Positions 25,801 through 39,186 of a stretch of DNA of 64,000 bases are shown here, piece by piece. The notes under the pieces were generated by a model that did no database searches, was not told the origin of the DNA, and worked only from the letters and a program-made list of their open reading frames with translations. The position numbers were made by a program, and so were the translations under genes. The stretch's first letter is position 1, and each line of letters begins with the position of its first letter. The DNA is from Vanilla planifolia (Eukaryota; Streptophyta; Magnoliopsida; Asparagales; Orchidaceae). The stretch is from NCBI GenBank assembly GCA_023846275.1, contig JAIUJO010000619.1, forward strand, positions 299,001 to 363,000. Reading direction: 5' to 3'.

Positions 25801-26524
25801 AGCCTAACCTAGTTTCACTCTACTCTACTCTATTATACTCTACTCTACTTTATTCTATAATATCCAACCCTACCATACCCAAACCCTACCCTACCTACCT
25901 TACACTACACTACTCTACTTTACTTTAACTTTACCTAACCTTGCTTAGCAAAGCCTACCATAGCCTAGTACTACTCTACTTTATTCTGATCTATTCTACT
26001 CTAATCTATTCTACTTTACTATACTCTACTCTACTCTATTCTACTCAACTCTGCTCAATTCTACTCTACTCTACCTACTCTAATCTAGACTACCCTACTC
26101 TATTCCACTCTACTCTACTCTACTCTACTCCACTCTACTCTACTCTTCTCTACTCTACCTAGCTTTACTCTACACTACCCTACTCTACCCAACACTACTA
26201 CTCCACTATACTATACTCTATTCTAACTTAGCATAGCTTAGCCTAACCTAGTGCTACCCTACTCTTTTCTACTCTACTTTACTTTATAATACTCTACTCT
26301 ACTCTTCTATACTCTACTCTACTCTACTTTACTCTACCTTATCCGACACTACTTTACTCTGCTCTACTCTACTCTAGTTTTTTCTATTCTATTATACTCT
26401 ACTCTACTCTACTATTCTCTACTCTACTCTACTCTATGCAACTATATTATACTTAATCCTAGGCTAGTATAGCTTAGCCTTACCTACCTCTACTCAACTC
26501 TATACTATTATACTCTATTATACT
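19896..26524 (+). repeat. X1 long CTACT/CTAGC field (shared with X2)
   Basis: Satellite field whose landmarks recur in the same order at 42,346-48,910: TATGCTTTGCTTTGCTC patches (20,800/43,317), ACTTGACTCTACTCT (21,769/44,179), CTCTGTAC/CTCCTCTCC clusters (23,105-23,190/45,617-45,690), AATGGTGTCTACTCTATGCC (24,830/46,875), CTCTCCTCTCCACTC (25,510/47,577), and TCCTAGGCTAGTATAGC (26,457/48,809). Offsets are about 22.0-22.5 kb. The longest stop-free run of the window (21,771-22,376, 201 codons) lies here and is pure pentamer translation. No gene. Confidence 0.85.
20681..20756 (+). repeat. Phrase P copy (X type)
   Basis: ACATAGCGTAGCCTAGCC, TTATGCTATTC and AGTTCACTCTATTATACTC in order. Very close to 43,198-43,276 and recognisable at 61,471-61,549. 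Confidence 0.8.
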
Positions 26525-29500
26525 ATACTCTATTCTACTCTAGCCTAGCCTAACCTAGCTCTACTCTAATCTACTTTACACTATTTTACTCTATTATTTT
26601 CTACTCTACTCTACTCTACCTTTCCTATTCTACCTTACCTAATTTTACCCTATCCTATGCATTTCTTTGCTGTACTATACTCTGCTTTACTCTTCTCTTC
26701 TTTGCTCTACTCTACACTACATTATAATTCCCTCCTTGTCTTTTCTCTGCTCTACCCTACATTACTCTATTTTGCTTTGTTCTACTTTACTCTACTCTAT
26801 CCTACCCTACCCTATCCTTCCCTACCCAACCTTACCCTATGCAACTCTACTCTACTCTACTCTATACTACTTTCCTCTTTTCTCCTCTCTTATATCCTAC
26901 CTTACTCAACTCTGTCCTATCTTACCCTACCCTATGTTATTTTACCCAATTATACTCTACTCTACTATGCTCTACTCTATCCTTCTCTACTCTTCTCTAC
27001 TTTATTATACTCTGCTCTATTCTATTCTTCTCAACTATACTATACTCTAATCTGCTCCACTCTACTTTACATTACTCTACTCTACCCCACCCTACTCTAC
27101 TCTCCTCTCCTTGGTTCTCCTCTATCCTACCCTATCCTATCCGACCGTACCATACCCTAACCTATGTTACGCTACTCTACTATACTTTACTCTACTATAC
27201 TCTGCTCTACTCTAATCTACACTACTCTACCTTACTCTACTCTACTATACACTATTCTACTACACTCTACTCTACTTTTCTCTACCCTACTCTACTCTAC
27301 TATACTTTAATCCACTCTACTCTAGTCTACTCTGCTCTACTCTACTCAATTCTGTGCTACTCTACTCAACTCTACTCTTCACTTCTATACTCTAAGTTAT
27401 CCTAGTCTATCCTCACCTAGCCTTATCTATCCTTGCTTAGCCTTGCCTAGTCTATCCTAACCTTGCTCTACTCTACTCTACTTTCCTCTACTTTAATCAC
27501 TCAACTCTACTTTTTTTTAATCTACTCAAGTCTACTCTACTTTACATTATCCTAGCCTAGCCTAACTCTACACTACTCAGCTCTATTCTACCATAACTTA
27601 CCCAATCTAACCCTACCCAATGCTACTCAACTCGACTCTACCCTACTCTACTCTCCTCTCCTCTCCTCACTTCTCCTCTCCTCTACTCTCCTTTCCTCTT
27701 CTTTCCTCTCTTTTGCTCTACTCTTGTCTACTTTTCTTTGCTCTTATCCACTTTGCTTTAGTCTACTCTACTATATTATACTCAACTCAACTCAACTCTA
27801 CTCTATATTATTCTATTCTACTCTACTCTGTTGTGCTCTGCTTTATTTTACTCTACTCTACTCTAATATACCCTACATTATCCTACCCTATTTTTCTCTA
27901 ACTTATCGTATGCTACTCCAGTCTACTATACTCTACTCTATCTAGTACTACTCTACTCTACTCTACATTACTTTTACTTACTTTAGCCTAGATTAGCCTA
28001 ACCTAGCCTAGCCAAGCCTAGTCTTGCCTAGCCATGCTTAGCCTAGAATAACCTAGCTCTACTTTACTCAACTCTGCTCTTTTCTATTCTACATTACTCT
28101 ACTCTATTCTACTCTGCCCTACTCTACTCTACTCTATTTTACTCTACTATACTGTACTGTACTGTACTCTATTATATTCTACTTTACATTACTCTACTCT
28201 TCCATACTCTACTCTATTCTACTATACTATATTATACTCTACTCTACTCTATTCTACTATATTCTAATATTCTGTACTCTACTCTACTCTACTCTACTCT
28301 CATTTGGCCTAACCTAGTATTGCCTAACAAAGCTTTGTTGTACTCTACTCCACTTAACACTATCCTACTCTACCCTACCTTATCCTATCCTATCCTACCC
28401 TACCCTCCTATGCTACTCTACTCTACTCTACTCTCTTCTCTTCTCTTCTCCTCTACTCTACTTATCTCTGCTCTCCCTTGCTCTCCTCTACTCTACTCTA
28501 TTTTACTCTACTCTACTCTTCACTGCTATGCTCATCTTTGCTCTACCTTTCTATGCTTTACTTTGCTTTCCTCTGCTCTACTCTTTTATGCTTTGCTTTA
28601 CACGGTTCTCTTCTGCTCTACTCTGCTGTACTCTACTCTTCTCTACTCCTTTCTTTCCTACTATGTTCTGCTCTACTTCACTCTACTCTATCTTAGAATA
28701 TAATACCCTACCCTATCCTACGTTACCAAATGCTACTTTACTCTACTAACTCTATTTTACTCTACTCAACTCTATTCTACTCTACTCTACTCTACAAAAG
28801 CATACCCTAGCCTAGACATGCCTAGCATTACCTAGCCTTACTAAGTTTAGCCAAGCTTAGCTCAACCTAGCACTACTATGCTTTATTCTACTCAACTCAA
28901 CTCTGCTCTACTCTTCTCAACCCTCCTCTACTCTACATAACTCTATATTACTCTACTCTACTTTACTCTTCACTACTCTACTTTACTCTATTATACTCTA
29001 TTTTTGTTTACTCTACTCAACTCTACTCTAATCTACTTAAATAAAACAGAGCCCAGCATAACCAAGCTTAGCCTAGCCCTTCTTATCCTAGCTTTGCCCT
29101 TCTTAACTTAGCCTCACCTAGCTTTACTTTACTCTATTCTACTCTACTCAACTCTATCTTACCCTACCTTGCCCTACTTTATCCTATCCTATGTTATGCT
29201 GCTCTATTCTACTTTACTCTACTCCACTCTTCTCTCCTCTTCTCTTATCTGCTCTACTCTACTCTACTTTACTTTACTCTATTCTACTCTTTTTTGCTTT
29301 GCTCTACTCTACTCAACTCTGCTCTCTTCTACTCTGCTCTGTTCTTCTCTACTCTACTCTATTTTGTTATACTTTGCTCTACTATACTATGCTTTACTCT
29401 ACTCTACTCTATCCTACCCTATCATACCATAACCTTTGCTACTCTACTCTACTCTAACCTACCCTAGCCTAACCTAGCCTAACTTAACCTTGCCTAACCT

Positions 29501-30610
29501 AATATAACTCTACTCAATTATACTCTATAGTACTATAGCCTAACATTACGTAACCTACCCTAGCCTTGTGTTACTCAACTTTACTTTACTCTGTTATACT
29601 ATAGCCTAGCTTCGAACTACTCCATTCTACTCTACTCTTCTATGCCCTACTCTACTCTACTCTACTTTGTTCTATAATTCTCTACTCTACTCTGCTTTGC
29701 TATACTCTTCTCTACTCTTCTTTGCTTTGCTCTTCTCTATTCTACTCTACTCTGCTCTGTTCTACTCTTCTATACTCTGCTTTGCTCTGTATTACTTTAC
29801 TCTACTCTACTTTAATATACTCTACTCTAACATAACCTAAGTTAGCCTTATTGAGCTTAGTTAAGCCAAACATAGCCTAACCTAACCTACCTTGGTAACC
29901 TAGCCTTACTCTTCTCTACTCTACTTTACTTTACTCTACATTACTATACTTTATTCTAGTCTTGCCTAGCTAAGCTTAACTTAACCTATTGCTACTCTAC
30001 TTTGCTCTTTTCTACTTTAGTCTATGCTAGTTTAGCCTAGATTAACATTATTTAATTCTACTCTACTTTACTTTATTTTGATCTACTCTACTCTACTCTA
30101 CTCTAATCTACTCTACTCTAGCTTATCCTAGCCAAGCTTGACCAGCATAGCCTTGCCTAACGTAGCCTAGCCTAGACGAGCCTACTCTACTCCACTCTAC
30201 TCTATTATACTCTATTCTACTCTTCTTTACTCTTCTCTGATCTAATCTATACTATTCTACTCTACTCTACCCTAGCCTAGCTTAACATAACCTAGCATAG
30301 CTTAGCCTTACTCTACTCTACCCTACTCTACTCTACCATACTCTACTCTACTCTTGCCTTGCCTCGGCAAATATAGCATAGCCTAGCCAAGCCTAGCCCC
30401 AAGTTACTCTACTCTACTCTACTTCACTCTATTATTCTCTAATCTAGACTAACCTAACCTAGCCTAGCCTAACACTACTATACTCTACTTTGCTTTACTC
30501 CTCTCTACTTCATTCTAATCTATTATACTCTACTCTATTATACTCTGCTTTACTTTGCTCTACTCTATGTTGCTCTTCTCTACTCTACTCTTCTCTACTC
30601 TACTCTACTT
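26525..30610 (+). repeat. X1-specific part of the satellite field
   Basis: About 4.1 kb of CTACT with CTAGC runs, short CTACC islands and repeated CTCCT/CTTCT/CTTTG clusters near 26,690, 27,660, 28,430 and 29,220. Each cluster follows a short CTACC island by 20-60 bp. No counterpart is visible in X2, which jumps from the equivalent of 26,524 straight into AT-rich sequence. No gene. Confidence 0.82.
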
Positions 30611-33592
30611 TATTTCGTTGTTAAGTTTTTGAATCTTCAAGAGCCTTGTACTTGCTACCATCATTTGTATTGTAGACATGCATTTTCATTAAAAAAATCT
30701 AATTTAAAAACTAATACCTTATGAAGATAAAAAAAATTTAATCCAAAAATCAAACAAAACATAATGTTTATTTATTTAAAACATTTAATTTTAATCATGA
30801 TTTTTATCAACTATTGTGAAAAAGATTAATTAATTGTACAAAACTACAAAAAGACTCTTAAGATACTACTTCGCAAATAATGTATGAGTTTAATAAATTA
30901 AGAAGTATTTTTTAAAATTCTTTTACAAAAATATTATTTTTAAAAATATTTTTATCCAAATTTGTAATAAAATATTTTATTTTCACATTATTAGAAATTT
31001 CCAAAAAATCTATTCCAAGTAATTTTTTATAAAAGGGTTAAGTTTAAAATCTTTATTTTAGTAATTTTTATATCTTCCAAAAAAAATCAACGATTTTAAA
31101 ATAATATTTAAATTCCAATCTATATTATTTTTCAAAAGAAGCAAATATTTAAAAATAATGAAACCAAATAAATTATTATAAAAGAGAGTATCACTCAACA
31201 TATTTTATTAGATAATTGTATAAAACATAATAACTTTCATGTAATATTTATTTAAAAAAAATTTTCTTTTGAAAATTTTTACCTATCACATTCTTAAAGA
31301 AAAAAAAATATTTAGTCTTTTATTAGATTTTTTATTACAAAGTGAAAACATTTTAAGAAAGCTAAAAAAATATTTAATCAATAAAAAAATATAAAACATA
31401 TTTTTCAAATGTTTTTTTTAATAATTTAAAAATTTATGACTAATGTGATGTAGATATTGCCATTTAAGTTTATTTTTAAAGATAATTTTGAATAAATTTA
31501 TTATGTATAGTGACTTCATAAAATAGTTATATTTTAAAATGAATAAAATATTTTTCACTTTTTATAAAAAAAATTCTTTTTTTCATTATTTTTTAAGAAT
31601 AAAATTATTAATTATTTTGGTCAAACTATGTGTTATTTTTTAATTAAAAAAACTTAACGATGTGCTTATAAAAGTGTATAATTAGACTTTTAAAATTATT
31701 TTTAATGTGATAAATATCATCTTAAAATACGATTTAAAAAATGCAATATTTTAATAAATCAAATTATTTTTAAACAAAAATAATAATAATTAAATTTCTT
31801 ATTTTAATTTACTACCTTTGTTCTTATAATATAAATATACTTTATATAAAGCGAAATAAGTTATATTAGATCATAGAAATATGAAGTGAAAACACTAATG
31901 ATTTAAATTTTTATCCTTTTAGTTTAAGGTAACTAAGTTATATTGATATTAGGCATATTTTAATTTTATATTTAGAATGATGATCTTTAGGTTTTTAGTT
32001 GCTTGTTTATTTATATGTTATGTTATTATTGTTTTCTTTTGTTTGTATATTAATGGCTCGATTAAGTTTATTTTTTATGCTTTAGGAGCTTAGAGTTTCA
32101 AGATATTATAATTTTATTTATAATTTTTTATAATAGTTATTAAAAAAATTTCAAACTAAAATAAAATGGAAATTAGAAAGAATATTGTATATCACAATTT
32201 TAAATTTCTCCAAAAATATATATCATTATTATTAGTTAACATGAAAAATAAGAAGAAGCAAACCATTTTAAAGATCAAATTTACCTACTTTAATTTTGTC
32301 GTTTGCCATGAACTAGTAAAATTTACCTATAATATTATATATTTATTTATAAATTTTATTTAAATATGATTATATCAGCAAAATGTTAAGCAAAAAATAG
32401 ATTTCAAATTTAATTATTCTTGATTTTATACTTCAAAAATAAACAAAAACCCTATGAACAAGTACTATGCATATTTGTCTATTGGTTTGAAATTGTGACA
32501 ATTCTTATTCTAGGTAAAACAATATAAAACAAATTATGTAGAAGTCAAAAACTAACAAAATCCTTGTGTTATCCACCATTGAATTTTTCTAAGATTTCAC
32601 AATTTGGATGGTCAATATTTTTATCATTGTTCCATAAATTGTATTATGTGAAAAAATATAAAAAAATTAACACTTCAGAATTTACAATTTTTAAGGATTA
32701 TTAACAAACTGTGAGACATTTTTTCTTTTTGTCTGATAAATGAAAAAGTTTTTAACCATGGATGCAAATGCATAAAAAATTTACAAACATCAAAAGAGAG
32801 CAAAAATCATGAGCTAACCATAACTTCATAAAAAGCTATAATTTGGAAGGCAACTAATTTTGTGGCTATTCCACAAAGCATATTATGAAAAAGACCATCA
32901 CATAATCAACAACATGAAATGTGCAACTATTTTAGTAAAAATTTATAATGAATAAACCAATTAAACTATTAGAAATATTTTTATACCTTTTTATTTTAAT
33001 TATTTTGAATTTTATTTGCTTTATAAAATATTTTTTAATTTCTTTTATCAATGCACTTTGATAAAAAATAAAATAAAATCAAACATTGAAATATTTAATT
33101 TTTATAAAAAGATATATCATTATTGTTAGTTAAATTATATTTAACAACTTTATTTTTATTTTAAACTATAAAGATTAATTTACTTATTACATAATAAAGG
33201 AATTTAATAGTTTGAAAAAAAGTATAGAATCTAAGTGTGGTTTAATAAATAATTATACAAAACAAAAACATATTATATTTATTTTTATAAATAATAGTTT
33301 ATATTAATTGTTTTAATTTTTTAAAATTTCAAAAAATATTTTCTTGCTATTTATTAGCTTTATTTTAATTATAAAATAAAAAGATAAAATATTAATTTAT
33401 ATACTAAAAATAACAAAACAAAATATTATTTTGTATATCAACAATATAATACATTTGATTACTCCTTAGTTTAAAAAAAGTAAAATTAAAATTTTTTGAC
33501 ATGAGTGTTACTCAAGGTACAATTTGTTAGCAATTTATGTGTGTGTATACATATTATATATTATAAGGATATTAATTATTTTTAAAATAAAA
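30611..33592 (+). repeat. AT-rich block B (Y type, fullest copy)
   Basis: Homologous to block A along most of its length: left-end GTTAAGTTTTTGAATC, TTTAGGTTTTTAGTTGC (31,989), internal duplication region (about 32,560-32,910) and right tail. It has about 0.62 kb near the left (30,700-31,320) that is absent from A, and lacks about 75 bp of the tail present in the others (near 33,555). A GGCTCGATTAAG step (about 32,056) distinguishes Y-type blocks from X-type, which read GACTTGTTTGAAG. A 65-codon frame at 32,166-32,363 is not kept in the other copies. Confidence 0.85.
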
Positions 33593-33725
33593 CCAAACAA
33601 AACCAAACTGAACCAAACCGAACAGAACCAAACCAAACCGAATCAAATCGAATCGAACGGAATCGATCAGATCCGAACCAAACCAAACCGAACCGAACCG
33701 AACCGAACAAAATCAAACCATAACT
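33593..33725 (+). repeat. GAACC array, Y1 first
   Basis: Begins at the end of block B (AAAATAAAACCAAAC) and ends in a clean CTACC run. High share of AACCG and AATCG units. Confidence 0.9.
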
Positions 33726-34023
33726 TACCCTACCCTACCCTACCCTACCCCACCCTACCCTATGCTACTTTACTCTACTCTACTCTAGCCTACCCTAGCA
33801 TAGCTGTGCCTAGCATAGCTTAGCCTGACCTAGCCTAACCTAACACTACTCTACTCTACTCAACTTTACTTTACTCTACTATACCCTCCTCCACTCTACT
33901 CTACTCTACCCTATCCAATCTTACCCTGCATTACCTTTCCATGTCTTACCCTACCCTCCACTACGCTACCTTACCTTACCCAACCCTACTCTACCCTATC
34001 CTACTCTACAGTAATTTACTCTA
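33726..34023 (+). repeat. CTACC/CTACT/CTAGC spacer
   Basis: CTACC run, CCTATGCTACTTTACTC boundary, CTAGC, CTACT, then a second CTACC run up to the next GAACC array. Parallel to 50,826-51,139. Confidence 0.85.
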
Positions 34024-34235
34024 TCGAACCGAACCGAACCAAACTGAATTGAACCAAACCAAACAAAACCAAACTGAATCAAACTGAATCGAACTGAACA
34101 GAATCGAAATGAACTGAAATGAACCCAATGAAATCGAATCGAATCGAACCAAAAAAAACTAAACCAAACCGAGGCAAACTGAGTTGAACAGGTAGAATCG
34201 AACCAAACTGAACCGAATCGAACACTGCCCTACCC
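34024..34235 (+). repeat. GAACC array, Y1 second
   Basis: Long array of AACCG, AACCA, AACTG and AATCG units, entered via TTTACTCTATCGAACC and left into CTACC. Confidence 0.9.
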
Positions 34236-34504
34236 TACCCTACCCTACCAGCCCTACCCTACCAACCCTACCCTGCTAACCCTACCATAACATACCCTAT
34301 GCTACTCTCCTATACTCTTACTGATCCTAGTCTAGCCTAGCCTAGCCTTACATAGCTTAGCTTAACCTAGCTCTACTCTACTCTACTTTACTCCACCCTA
34401 CCCTACCATAGCCTACCCTCCCCTATGCTACTATACCCTGCCCTAACGTACCAAACCTTACCCTACAGTTCCCTGCCCTACCCTTCCTTACGAGACTATA
34501 CTCG
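34236..34504 (+). repeat. CTACC/CTACT/CTAGC spacer
   Basis: CTACC with CTACCAACCCTACC steps, CCTATGCTACTCTCCTA boundary, then GATCCTAGTCTAGC, which recurs at about 51,411. Confidence 0.85.
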
Positions 34505-34620
34505 ACTGTACCGAATCGAACTGAAAAAACCTAACCAAATTGAACCGATTTAAACCGAACTGAATCGAAAAGAATCGATATGAACTGAACCGAAACGAAT
34601 AGAATAGAATTGAACCTTAT
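34505..34620 (+). repeat. GAACC array, Y1 third
   Basis: Short, decayed array with AATCG, AACTG and AATAG units; corresponds to 51,605-51,712. Confidence 0.85.
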
Positions 34621-37600
34621 CATACCCTACCCTATCCAACCGTAACTTACCCTATGCTACTCTACTCTACTCAAGTCTACCCTAGCATAGCCTCATAATG
34701 TTTAGCCTATCTTAGCTGGGCCTAACATAGCTCTACTCTACTCTACTTTATTGTACTCTACTCTATTCTACTATAATAGACTTTACCCTACCCTACCTTA
34801 CCCTACCCAACCCTATCCCACTCTACCTTACTCTACTATGCTCTACTCCACTCCACACTTCACTACTTTATCCTACCCTACCCAAGCCTTCCCAATCATA
34901 TGCTACTGTACTCTACCCTACTCTATTCTACTCTATAATATCTCGGCCTAGCCTAGCCTAACCTTACCTAGCCTTGCCTTGCCTATCATTGCTTAGCCTT
35001 AACAGAGCCTAACTTAGCTTTACTATATTCTACTCTACTCTTCTTTATTCTCCTCCACTCTGCTCTACTCTGCTTTACCTTATCCTACCCTACCCTACCC
35101 TTCCCTATCTTACGTTATGTAATGCTACTCAACTCAACTCAACTCAACGTAAATGAACTCAACTAAACCCAACTTAACTCAGATCAACTCTACTCTACTC
35201 TCTTCTCCTCTTATCTACCCTTCCCTACCCTACCCTATCTTGCCTTACCCTACCCTACCTTATCCTATCCTATACTATACTACTCTACTCTACTCTACTC
35301 TACTCTACTTTACTCTACTATACTCTACTCTACTCTACTCTACTCTAGCCTAGCCTAGCCTAACTTAGCCTAATTTTAGTCTACTCTACTCTACTCTAGT
35401 TTACCATATGCAACTCTACTTTACTTCACTGTATTATACTCTTACTTAGCCTAGCCTAACACTACCTACTCTACTCTGCTTTACAATGCTCTGCTCTACT
35501 TTGCCCTACTTTGCTTATCTCTACTCTGCTCTCCTCTATTCTGCTCTCGCTTAGCTTAGCCTAGCTTATTCCAACCTAAACTAGCCTAGACTTACCCGAC
35601 TCTAGTCTACTCTACCTTAACCTAGCCTAGCCTAGCCTAACCTAGCCTAACCTAACTCTACTCTACTCTACGCTACCCTACCCTACCCTACTTTACCATA
35701 CCGTACCCTACCTTACTATGCCCTACCCTACCCAATCCTACCCTACCCATCCTAACCCTACCCTACCTTACCCTACTCTACTTAAGTTTACTCTACTCTG
35801 TACTACTCTACTCTACTTTACTATACTCAATTTTACTCAACTCTAGCCTAACCTATCCTAACATAACCTAGCATAGCTTTACTTAGCCTAGCCTAGCCTA
35901 AGCTAACCTACCTCTACTCTAATCTATCTATTCTACTCTACTCTATTTTATTCTACTCTACTCTACTCACCTCTACCCTACTCTTCTCTTCTCTACTCTA
36001 CTTTATTTTACTCTACCTTACTCTAGCCTAGCCTAGGCTTACCTAATTGAACTCTACTTTATTATGCTATATCCTACCCTACCTTATCATACCCTATCCT
36101 ACCTTATGCTACTCTACCCTACCCTACCTAATCTACCATACTCTACTCTACTTGACTATACTCTAGCCTACCATAGCCCTACCTAATCTGGCCTAACCTA
36201 GCCTGGCCTTTCTTAGTCTAGCCTAGACTAATCAAGCTCTACTCAATTCTACTTTACTCTATTCTACTCTACCTTACCCTACCCTTCTCTATCATATCCT
36301 ATCATATCCCACTATATCGTACCCTACCCCACCTTGCCAAACCCTACCTTACTAAATGCTACTATACTCTACTCTATTCTACTCTACTCTACTTTAGCCT
36401 ACCATAGCCTAGCCTAGCCAAACTCTTCTCAACTCTACTATACTCTACTCTAAACAAGCCTCGCCAAGCATAGCATAGCCTAGCCAAGCTTAGATTTATG
36501 CTATTCTACTCAACTCAACTTCACTCGACTATACTGTAGCCTAATCTAGTACTACCCTACTCTACACTACTCTTGCCTACTCTACTCTACTCTACTCTAC
36601 TCTACTCTTCTCATCTTTACTCTACTCTGCTCTACTCTACTCTACTTTACTTAGCAAAGCTGAGCTTAGCTCTATTATACTCTACTCTTCTCTATTCTAC
36701 TTTCCTCTATCCTATCCTATCCAACAATACCCTAACCTACCCTAATCTTCCCAATCCTATAATACTTTATACCTTACCCTACCCTATGCTATGCTACAGT
36801 ATATTACTCTACACTACTCTACTCAACTCTACTCTACCCTACTCTACTCTACTCTATTCTATTTTGCTTTACTCTTCTCTTCTCTACTTTACTCTAGTCT
36901 ACTATACTCTACTCTACTTTACTATACTCTACTCTACTCTTCTCTAATCTTATCTATTCTAATCCAATCTACTCTACTCTACTCTAGCCTATTATAGCCT
37001 AGCTTAGCCTTACTCTTCTCTAATCTACTCTACTCTACTCTACTCTAGCTTAGCCTTACATAGTCTAGTCTAGAAAATCCTATGCTACTCTAATTAACTC
37101 TACTTCACTCTACGATGCTGTATCCTAGCTTAGCTTAGCACAACTCTACTCTACTCTTCTCTCTCTATTCTACCCTACTCTTTTGTGCTCTACTCTACTC
37201 TGATCTTCTCTCCTCCACTCTAACTTACCTTTGCTTTCCCTAGCTTAGCTTTGCCTAACATAACCTAGCCTAGACTAGCCCCACTTTACTCTACTCTACT
37301 CTACTGTACTCTACTCTGCTCTACTCTACTCCACTCTACTCTACCTTACTCTAGTAAGGAATCACGTAGCTTAGCCTAACCCTACTAACCTAACTCTACT
37401 ATACTCTACCCAGCTCGACCATACCCAATTATACCTTATTTAACCCTTCCCTACTATGCGCTACCCTACACTACTATACCCTACCGACTCTACTCTGCTT
37501 TATTATACTCTTCTCTACTCTAGTCTACTCTAACCAATCTTACCCTAGCATAGGATAGCTTAGCCTAATGTAGCTCTACTCTACTCTACTCTATTATACA

Positions 37601-39186
37601 CTACTTTATGCCACTCTACTCTATCCTTGCCCAGCTTAACCTAACATTTTCTAGCCTTACTTAACCTAACCTAGCCTTATATAGCTCTACTCTACTCTAC
37701 TCTATCCTACCCTACTCTACTCCACTTACTTTACCCCTACTCTACTCTTCTCTACTCTACTCCACTCTATCCTATTATACTTCAATTTACTCTGCTCTAT
37801 TCTACTTGACTCTACTTTACTCTATTATACACTAATCTACTCTACTCTACTCTACTTTACACTACTCTACTCTACTCAACTCTACTTTTCTCTACTTTAC
37901 TCTATACTAGTGTACTCTACTCTACTAAACTATACTCTATCTTAGCCTAACAGAGCTCTAATCTACTCTACTTTGCTCTACTCTACTCTACTATTAAAAC
38001 CTATCATATCCTATACTATTCTACTCTACTCTCTTTTCTTCTCCTCTATACTCCTCTTTTCTCCTTTCCTCTGCTTTGCTCTCTCTCTACTCTCCTCTAC
38101 TCTCCTCTACTCTACTCTGCTCTACTCTATCTTATTATGCTCTTATCCACTCTACTCTCCTATGCTTTACTATGCTCCACATTACTCTACAATACTGTAC
38201 CCTATCTTATCCTACATTACCCTATCCTATGCTACTTTACTCTATTTTAGTCAACTCTACTCTACTCTGTTCTACTCTATTCTACTCGACTTTACTCAGC
38301 TCTACTCAAATCTACTCTACTTTATTCTACTATACTCTTCCCTACTCTACTCTACTCCACTCTCGCTTAGCCAAGCCTAACCTAGCTCTACTCTACTCTA
38401 CTCTACTCTATTCTTCTCTACACCACTCTACTCTACTCTATTCGTCTCTACACCACTCAACTCAACCCTACCCTACCCTACCCTATCTTATGTTATGCTA
38501 TGCCACTTTACTGTATTCTACTCTACTCTCCTCTCCTCTCATCTTCTCTGTTCTGTTATGTTTTACATTTCTTTGCTCTACTCTGTATTGGTCTACACTA
38601 CTCTGCTTTATATTACTCTACTTTACTCTACTATACCCTACTCTACACTATCTTATCCTACCTTACACTACCCTATGCTACTCTACTCTACACTACTCTA
38701 CTCTACTCTATGCTAGCCTACTTTAGCTTAGCCTAGCCTAACCTTACTCTGCTCAATTGTATTCTACACAACTCTAGCCTAACTTAGCCTAAGATAACTA
38801 GCTAAGCCTAACCTTATGCTACTCTACTCTACTTTACTCTATTATACTATTGCTTAGCTTAGCCTAGCCTAGTGCTACTCTACTCTACTCTACTATTCTA
38901 TACTCTATTCTAATCTAATTTACTCTACTCTTCTCTATCCTATCCTATCTTAACCTAAATTAGCCTAGCTTAGCCCATCCAAACCTAGCATTGCCTTACT
39001 CTACTCAACCATACTATACTCTACAACATTCTACTCTACTCTACCCTAGCCGAACATAACATAACAAAGCCTAGCCAAGCTAGCTTTAATCTATTCTACT
39101 CTACTTTACTTTACTCTATTATACTCTAGCCTAGCCTAGCCTTACCTAGCACTACTCTAGTCTCCTATGCCATGTTATGCTCATCG
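34621..39186 (+). repeat. Y1 long CTACT/CTAGC field including Y tail copy 1
   Basis: Satellite field with CTACC islands (about 34,780; 35,215; 35,670-35,780; 36,070; 36,280; 38,460). A TCAAC-rich patch (35,120-35,180) recurs at 53,495-53,545. From about 35,380 it parallels copies 0 and 2 of the Y tail. Its last ~0.9 kb (the equivalent of 14,360-15,306) is missing: the array breaks off at about 39,175 into AT-rich block C. No gene. Confidence 0.84.
36469..36541 (+). repeat. Phrase P copy (Y type)
   Basis: GCATAGCATAGCCTAGCC, TTATGCTATTCTACTCAAC and CTTCACTCGACTATACTG; matches 54,861-54,935. Confidence 0.75.

Noticed and set aside
26657..27405. Three overlapping open frames of 127-188 codons
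   Set aside because: All are pentamer translations, open only because CTAGC units (which give TAG) are missing in this stretch.
32166..32363. 65-codon frame in block B as a gene
   Set aside because: The equivalent sequence in A, C and D does not keep the frame, and its composition is simply AT-rich.
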